Assembly: GCA_964475135.1 (NCBI GenBank)
Contig: CAYYWL010000014.1
Location: 1 to 43,462 of the forward strand
DNA: 43,462 bases
Direction: 5' to 3'
Origin: TMED14 sp964475135
GTDB taxonomy: Bacteria; Bacteroidota; Bacteroidia; Flavobacteriales; Schleiferiaceae
The translations under genes and the position numbers were made by a program. The first letter of the stretch is position 1. Every line of letters starts with the position of its first letter. The notes under the pieces are model-generated. The model saw nothing but the letters and a program-made list of their open reading frames with translations. It searched no databases and was not told the origin of the DNA. Of this stretch, positions 39,053 to 43,462 are shown piece after piece.

Positions 39053-39940
39053 ATGATTTACTGCGTTACCGGTGGAAGCGGCCTAGTCGGCCGAGCTGTT
39101 CAGAAAGAGCTTGAAGCTCAAGGACATGAAGTTCGCATTTTGACACGGACGCCGCGCAAACCCGGCGAATTTGCGTGGAACCCAAGCGCGTACAGCGTAG
39201 ATCCTGAGGCCCTTCTCGGGGTCCACGGGGTAATACACCTCGCCGGAGCCTCGGTTTCAGAGCGATGGACCAAGTCCCACAAGCGTGCGATAATGGACAG
39301 CCGCATCCAGGGCGCCGAAACCCTGTACCGGGCCATTGAATCCATGGACGAGCGCCCCGAGGTCATGGTCAGCGCCTCGGCAGTGGGCATCTACCCAAAC
39401 AGCCTCGACCGCGTCTACAGTGAGCGCGACGGCGGCGCAGTGGGCTTTTTGGGCGACGTCGTACGCGCCTGGGAATCCCAAGCAGACCGATTCACTGACC
39501 TCGGCTTGAGGGTGGCAAAACTCCGCATCGGCATCGTACTGGGGCACGGCGGGGGGGTCTTGGGTACGTTGCTCCCGGTGTTTCGCCTCGGACTCGGAAG
39601 CGCCTTGGGCGACGGCAAGCACTGGATGCCGTGGATTCATGTCGACGACTTGGCAGGCATGGTGGCTCGCCTCGCTACGGATTCCGAATTAAACGGGGTG
39701 TGGAACGGCGTTGGCCCCGAATCCTCGACGAACAAAGACTTTAGCCTGACTCTTGCCAAGGTGCTTAAAAAGCCGTTTTGGGCTCCTGCCCCGCCCGCCT
39801 GGGCCCTACGACTCTTGCTGGGTGAGATGGCGCAAATCGCGCTGATGAGCACGCACTGTTCCGCCCAAAAATGGAAGGACGTGGGCTTTGAATACCAGTT
39901 CAACGAACTCGACGCTGCCCTCAAGAATCTGGTCGGCTAG
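39053..39940 (+). CDS. TIGR01777-type NAD(P)-dependent epimerase-like oxidoreductase
   Basis: 295 residues, atypical short-chain dehydrogenase. The Rossmann motif is MIYCVTGGSGLVGRAV. Family-specific motifs are VIHLAGASVSERWTKSHKR, SRIQGAETLYRAIE, SASAVGIYPN, RIGIVLGHGGGVLGTLLP and MPWIHVDDLAGMV. The DUF1731-like end includes APPAWALRLLLGEMA. Substrate unknown; the group includes the cell-division-related YfcH family. The gene is 12 bp upstream of the 39953 gene. Confidence 0.9.
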   Translation: MIYCVTGGSGLVGRAVQKELEAQGHEVRILTRTPRKPGEFAWNPSAYSVDPEALLGVHGVIHLAGASVSERWTKSHKRAIMDSRIQGAETLYRAIESMDERPEVMVSASAVGIYPNSLDRVYSERDGGAVGFLGDVVRAWESQADRFTDLGLRVAKLRIGIVLGHGGGVLGTLLPVFRLGLGSALGDGKHWMPWIHVDDLAGMVARLATDSELNGVWNGVGPESSTNKDFSLTLAKVLKKPFWAPAPPAWALRLLLGEMAQIALMSTHCSAQKWKDVGFEYQFNELDAALKNLVG

Positions 39941-39948
39941 TATCTTCG
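39941..39948 (+). promoter_or_regulatory. -7 box of the 39953 gene
   Basis: TATCTTCG, 4 nt before the ATG at 39953, starting right after the stop of the previous gene. Confidence 0.55.
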
Positions 39949-39952
39949 CGGC

Positions 39953-40456
39953 ATGTACCGCGCAGAATTTCGCATTCCAAAAGCCTTTTTGTGGATTATT
40001 GGCATAACCGGCATGTCCACACTTGTCATGATGGTGGCCGTGGGCAGCCAGTCGGGATTCGAGGCCGAACTTTTGTGGGCCATCGCCGCCACAACCCTCA
40101 TTCAGGTATTTACCGGTTGGCTCATCATGAGACCCTGCCGAATCTCGGTCGCTCCGAATGGAATCGACATCAGCTACCGCCCCTTCAACATCGGCCCCAA
40201 GCATGTCGCGTGGAGCGAGGTGGCCAAGGTGTACCACGCCAAAGTTGATCCGATGGGTGATTTTATGGGCTACGGAGTGCGAATGAAAGGCTGGAAGCGC
40301 GAACAGCGCGTCATTGCCTACGCTTTTGAAGAAGGGCGCTACGCCTTTTTTGTGCGCCACAACGCGCCGACGTTTGCATTTCAAATCACGGATTCCGAGC
40401 GTTGGAACGATGTGCTCAACGGTCTTGAGGGCCGCGGAATCGAGATCGAACGCTAA
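39953..40456 (+). CDS. small membrane protein with PH-like domain, function unknown
   Basis: 167 residues. Two N-terminal hydrophobic segments (about 10-32 and 40-60), then a beta-rich soluble part with CRISVAPNGIDISYRPFNIG and VAWSEVAKVYHAKVDP, reminiscent of bacterial PH-like domains. No catalytic motif. Own -7 box 4 nt upstream. Its stop overlaps the stop of the convergent ABC exporter by 4 bp. Confidence 0.75.
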   Translation: MYRAEFRIPKAFLWIIGITGMSTLVMMVAVGSQSGFEAELLWAIAATTLIQVFTGWLIMRPCRISVAPNGIDISYRPFNIGPKHVAWSEVAKVYHAKVDPMGDFMGYGVRMKGWKREQRVIAYAFEEGRYAFFVRHNAPTFAFQITDSERWNDVLNGLEGRGIEIER

Positions 40457-42243
40457 ATCCCGGCCTCGCCAAAGAACTGCTTGGCGTAGAGATTGGCATA
40501 GGTTCCGCCTTTGGCAAGCAACTCGGTATGCGTCCCCTGTTCGACCACACGACCCTGCTCAAGTACCGCAATTCGGTCGGCATGCTGCACGGTCGCCAAG
40601 CGGTGGGCCACCACCACTGACGTACGCCCCTTAGTGATGCGTTCGGTGGCGTTCTGAATCCAGGCTTCGGACTGGGAATCTACTGACGAAGTGGCCTCGT
40701 CGAGAATCAAAATGTCGGGGTTGGCCAAGTACGCCCGCAAAAAGGCGAGTAGCTGGCGCTGGCCGGTAGAAAGCATTCCGCCGCGCTCCTTGACGTCGTA
40801 GTCCAGGCCTCCGGGCAGTGATTCGAGAAACTCTTTAATCCCCATCGCTTCTGCAGCAGTCCAGATTTCAGCGTCGGGTATCGGGCGGTACAAGGTTACA
40901 TTGTTGCGCACGGAATCGCTGAACAAAAACACATCCTGCTGCACAAGCGCAAGTCGACTGCGCAGCGATTCATAATCCCAGTCCGCTACCGAAATACCAT
41001 CCACATTGACCGAGCCGGACTCAGGATGGTAGAGGCCTGCCAAGAGCCCTATGAGTGTGGACTTTCCGCTGCCCGTTGATCCCACTAAGGCAAGCATTTC
41101 ACCCGGTTGTGCCGACAGGGTGACACCGTGCAGCACAGGTTGGTCCTCGACGTAGCGAAAGTGGACGTCACGGAATTCCACGGATCCCTTTAGGGAGCTA
41201 GCGCGATGGGGTCCGGGGCGCTCCAATTGATCTTCGCGCTCAATCAATTTCAGCACCCGATCACTCGCCACCATTCCCATTTGAAGCGTGTTGAACCGGT
41301 CGGCCAACTGGCGCAAGGGGCGGTACAGCATGTTAATAAACAGGATCAGGGCAGTAAGGTCGCCAATGCTCACGCTGCCTGGAGTCACCAGCGAACGCCA
41401 GCCTCCGTACCAAATGGCCAAGCCGATTGAGAGCGCCGAAAGCATCTCGATGATCGGAAAAAACAGCGAGAAGTACCAAATACTCTTGATGTTGGCGTCG
41501 CGGTGGCGCGTGTTGATTTCGTTGAAACGGCGCGCCTCTTCGCCTTCGCGACCGAACAACTGGACGACGGCCATTCCGGTGAGGCGTTCTTGAACAAACG
41601 AATTGAGGGCTGCAACCTGATTGCGAACGTCGGTGAAGGCGCCTTTAATGCTGCGCTGAAACCAGCGCGTGGCCACAAACAAAATCGGAACCACCGACAA
41701 ACTTACCGCGACCATTCCGGGATCAAAGAGCAGAAACATGGCAATGAGCATCACCGCAATCTTGAACAAATCGCCAAAAATCACCAGCAAGCCCTCGGCA
41801 AAGATGTCTGCCATGGTCTCGACGTCGCTCACCGTGCGCGTCACCAACTGCCCGACCGGGGTACGGTCAAAAAACGAAGCCTTAAACTTGAGGAGCTGCC
41901 CAAAGAGCTGAACCCGAACGTCCCGAATCACCTTTTGACCCAGCTCGTTGGTTGCGAGTACAAAAAACCAGGTTCCGAGGCCCTCAAGCACCAAAGTGAG
42001 CATCAAACCTGCGATCGCCCAGTGCATCATTGTTGCATCGCCCTGCTCGACCGCAAAATCCACGGCCCGCTGAACGAGGTAGGGCCTCATGGTCGTAACC
42101 CCGCCGAGGACCACACTCAAGCTGGCGGCCGACCACAGCAAAGCCCGGTGCGGACGCGCGTACCGAAGCACGCGGCGCAGTACGGCCCAGTCAAAGGCCT
42201 TTCCGCTAACGCTTGGTGATGAAGTCTGGGGTTTCTCGGCCAT
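40453..42243 (-). CDS. ABC exporter, fused permease and ATPase (MsbA/multidrug type)
   Basis: 596 residues from ATG 42243. The N-terminal membrane domain spans about 25-315 with six segments (ALLWSAASLSVVLGG; the SLFFPIIEMLSALSIGLAIW region). The ATPase domain spans about 345-590: Walker A LVGSTGSGKSTLIGLLAG, Q-loop LALVQQDVFLFSD, signature GMLSTGQRQLLAFLRAYL, Walker B ILILDEATSSVDSQSE, H-loop VVAHRLATV. The signature reads LSTGQ rather than LSGGQ. Works as a dimer exporting lipids or drugs; being single-copy and near envelope genes, lipid A flipping is one possibility. The first 38 bp overlap the end of truA. Confidence 0.92.
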   Translation of the reverse strand: MAEKPQTSSPSVSGKAFDWAVLRRVLRYARPHRALLWSAASLSVVLGGVTTMRPYLVQRAVDFAVEQGDATMMHWAIAGLMLTLVLEGLGTWFFVLATNELGQKVIRDVRVQLFGQLLKFKASFFDRTPVGQLVTRTVSDVETMADIFAEGLLVIFGDLFKIAVMLIAMFLLFDPGMVAVSLSVVPILFVATRWFQRSIKGAFTDVRNQVAALNSFVQERLTGMAVVQLFGREGEEARRFNEINTRHRDANIKSIWYFSLFFPIIEMLSALSIGLAIWYGGWRSLVTPGSVSIGDLTALILFINMLYRPLRQLADRFNTLQMGMVASDRVLKLIEREDQLERPGPHRASSLKGSVEFRDVHFRYVEDQPVLHGVTLSAQPGEMLALVGSTGSGKSTLIGLLAGLYHPESGSVNVDGISVADWDYESLRSRLALVQQDVFLFSDSVRNNVTLYRPIPDAEIWTAAEAMGIKEFLESLPGGLDYDVKERGGMLSTGQRQLLAFLRAYLANPDILILDEATSSVDSQSEAWIQNATERITKGRTSVVVAHRLATVQHADRIAVLEQGRVVEQGTHTELLAKGGTYANLYAKQFFGEAGI

Positions 42244-43006
42244 TAAAGAGGGGTGCGGCATAGACCGCGCCCGCAAAGGTAAGCCCTTGAGCGGGGGCCG
42301 ACGGGCCGGATTCCGTCCTTTTTTGGCTTTCGCGAAGGCGGTCCCATTGCTCCAAGCCTCGATCAGCGGCGGCGTGCTCGACCATGGTTCCGACGAGGGC
42401 CCGAACCATGTTGCGCAAGAACCTCGTCCCTTCGATCTCGAATACCCATTTATCGGAATCTCGCACCCATCGCGCGTGCCGAATCGTACACATTCCGTTG
42501 GTTTCTGCGCTTCCGCTGCGCTCAAATGCCCCAAAGTGGTGCTCGCCCAGCAGACTCGCGGCCATTTCGTCCAACAGCTGCTCGTTCAGCGGGCGTTCGT
42601 AGGCCCACGCCGTGTCGCGCCCAAACGCGGACTTTGTTCGCTGAATGCCGTAGCGGTAGCCCCTACCCTGTGCACTAAACCGCGCATGAAATTCTTCTGT
42701 AGCTGGTATCGCCTCAAACAGCACGAGGTCGTCGGGCAAAAAGCGATTGAGCCGAAATACCAGCTCATCGAGGTCCACAGTTGAAGTACAGTCCACATGC
42801 GCCACATAATTGGACGCATGAACTCCTGCGTCCGTGCGGCCGGCACCTACGACTTCCACGGGGCTGCGCATCCATGTGGACAGCGTGGATTCAAGAACGC
42901 CCTGTACCGTCCGGCCGGTGGGCTGGCGCTGCCAACCTAAAAATTCCGCGCCGTGGTACGCCAAGCGCAGTACATAGCGGTGAGTGAACGAACTTTGACC
43001 GGACAT
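42206..43006 (-). CDS. truA: tRNA pseudouridine(38-40) synthase
   Basis: 266 residues. YVLRLAYHGAEFLGWQRQP at the start, the catalytic Asp in GAGRTDAGVHASNY, then FHARFSAQGRGYRYGI and EGTRFLRNMVRALVGT. It modifies U38-40 in the anticodon arm. The ATG (43004-43006) overlaps the ATG of the divergent metallophosphoesterase (43005-43007) in one CATG. The -7 box TACCTTTG (43013-43020) is inside that gene and 6 nt before the start. The longer frame to 43192 has no family sequence. Confidence 0.94.
   Translation of the reverse strand: MSGQSSFTHRYVLRLAYHGAEFLGWQRQPTGRTVQGVLESTLSTWMRSPVEVVGAGRTDAGVHASNYVAHVDCTSTVDLDELVFRLNRFLPDDLVLFEAIPATEEFHARFSAQGRGYRYGIQRTKSAFGRDTAWAYERPLNEQLLDEMAASLLGEHHFGAFERSGSAETNGMCTIRHARWVRDSDKWVFEIEGTRFLRNMVRALVGTMVEHAAADRGLEQWDRLRESQKRTESGPSAPAQGLTFAGAVYAAPLFNGRETPDFITKR
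42990..42997 (+). promoter_or_regulatory. possible -7 box of the metallophosphoesterase, inside truA
   Basis: GAACTTTG, one mismatch from TAnnTTTG, 7 nt before the ATG. Confidence 0.35.
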
Positions 43007-43462
43007 GATTGCCAAAGGTAGCGCCCTCAAGATTCTCTTGCTGTCAGACACGCACGGCCACTTGGACGAGCGAATTCTCGCGCACGCAGCCGAGGCCGAC
43101 GAAATTTGGCATGCTGGAGACGTCGGATCGCTCGACGTGGTCGACCGACTGCAGTCCTTGGGCCGCACAGTTCGCGGGGTGTACGGAAACATCGACGACG
43201 CCCAAATGCGCCGAACATGGCCTTTAAATCAGCGTTTTAGCATTCAGGGTCTCAGGTTTTGGATCACCCACATCGCGGGTCCTGCCGGTCGCCTCCCCAC
43301 CGCAATCAAAAACAGCCTTCGCGCCGAGCCGACCGACGTGCTCATTTGCGGGCATTCGCACATTCTGCGAGTGGGCCGCGACCCCTCAGGTGTCATGTGC
43401 ATGAACCCCGGAGCCTGCGGCGTACACGGGTTTCACAAAGTGCGCACCATGCTGCGCTTCAC
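43005..43462 (+). CDS. YfcE-type metallophosphoesterase (3' end cut by window)
   Basis: 152 residues visible, close to the family length of about 165. Dinuclear metal site motifs: ILLLSDTHGHLD, IWHAGDVGS, GVYGNIDDAQMR, FWITHIAG and LICGHSHILRVG, then the conserved MNPGACG. It hydrolyses phosphodiesters or phosphomonoesters in vitro; the cellular substrate is unknown. The ATG is the only start before the first motif. It overlaps the truA start codon on the other strand. Confidence 0.9.
   Translation, partial: MIAKGSALKILLLSDTHGHLDERILAHAAEADEIWHAGDVGSLDVVDRLQSLGRTVRGVYGNIDDAQMRRTWPLNQRFSIQGLRFWITHIAGPAGRLPTAIKNSLRAEPTDVLICGHSHILRVGRDPSGVMCMNPGACGVHGFHKVRTMLRF
43013..43020 (-). promoter_or_regulatory. 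-7 box of truA, inside the metallophosphoesterase gene
   Basis: TACCTTTG on the - strand, perfect TAnnTTTG, 6 nt before the truA ATG. Confidence 0.7.

Overview
The window is about 43 kb of GC-rich DNA (roughly 58-60% by eye) from a member of the Bacteroidota, probably a GC-rich, aerobic flavobacterium-like lineage. The evidence is: many -7 boxes of the Bacteroidota form TAnnTTTG, almost no Shine-Dalgarno sequences, a fused alpha/beta 2-oxoacid dehydrogenase E1, GWxTD, DUF4199 and DUF4920 proteins, a secreted endonuclease I with a probable type IX secretion tail, Bacteroidota-type LptD, and a compact menaquinone cluster. Placement below phylum level is inference. Three runs of exactly 100 N mark scaffold joins, so this is a draft or metagenome assembly. 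Two of the joins are flanked by duplicated contig ends (55 bp and 31 bp) and collapse to intact genes. The third, in lpd, is a real gap.

Layout. 1-526: end of an AT-richer gene, two facing terminators in a large inverted repeat, and tRNA-Ser(UGA). 527-3003: GWxTD lipoprotein-like/secreted protein and a GT2 glycosyltransferase. 3012-4543: divergent xerD and aroQ. 4593-7154: two glycosyltransferases and a DUF4199 protein. 7174-8751: secreted endonuclease I. 8780-10060: an accessory-looking stretch with the SRP RNA, repeats, three DNA mini-hairpins, a NYN-domain nuclease and two tandem predicted small RNAs. 10059-13109: fused E1 and a transaldolase. 13088-19937: menaquinone operon (thioesterase-menF-D-B-A-C-E). 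19996-23197: thrS-infC-rpmI-rplT. 23312-26858: a Fic protein, an orphan ABC ATPase, lpd and ridA. 26900-29967: pabA/trpG and lptD. 29966-35160: amidase, MCE protein, two Hdr-like Fe-S proteins split by a HAD phosphatase, and a small conserved protein. 35161-37202: Nudix, MnmD, a CxxCH lipoprotein and DUF4920. 37282-43462: ilvE, conserved proteins, an MsbA-like exporter, truA and a metallophosphoesterase cut by the window end.

Themes. Genes are packed with ATGA/GTGA overlaps. Many -7 boxes end only 4-6 nt before the start codon. The tRNA-Ser and SRP RNA 5' ends sit at the same distance from their boxes, so these mRNAs are probably leaderless. Two divergent gene pairs share a CATG as overlapping start codons and have each promoter inside the other gene. 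Two small repeat families lie at gene 3' ends, and one has also entered a coding sequence in frame. A short word, GRTTCCG, is strikingly frequent on both strands and in several reading frames.
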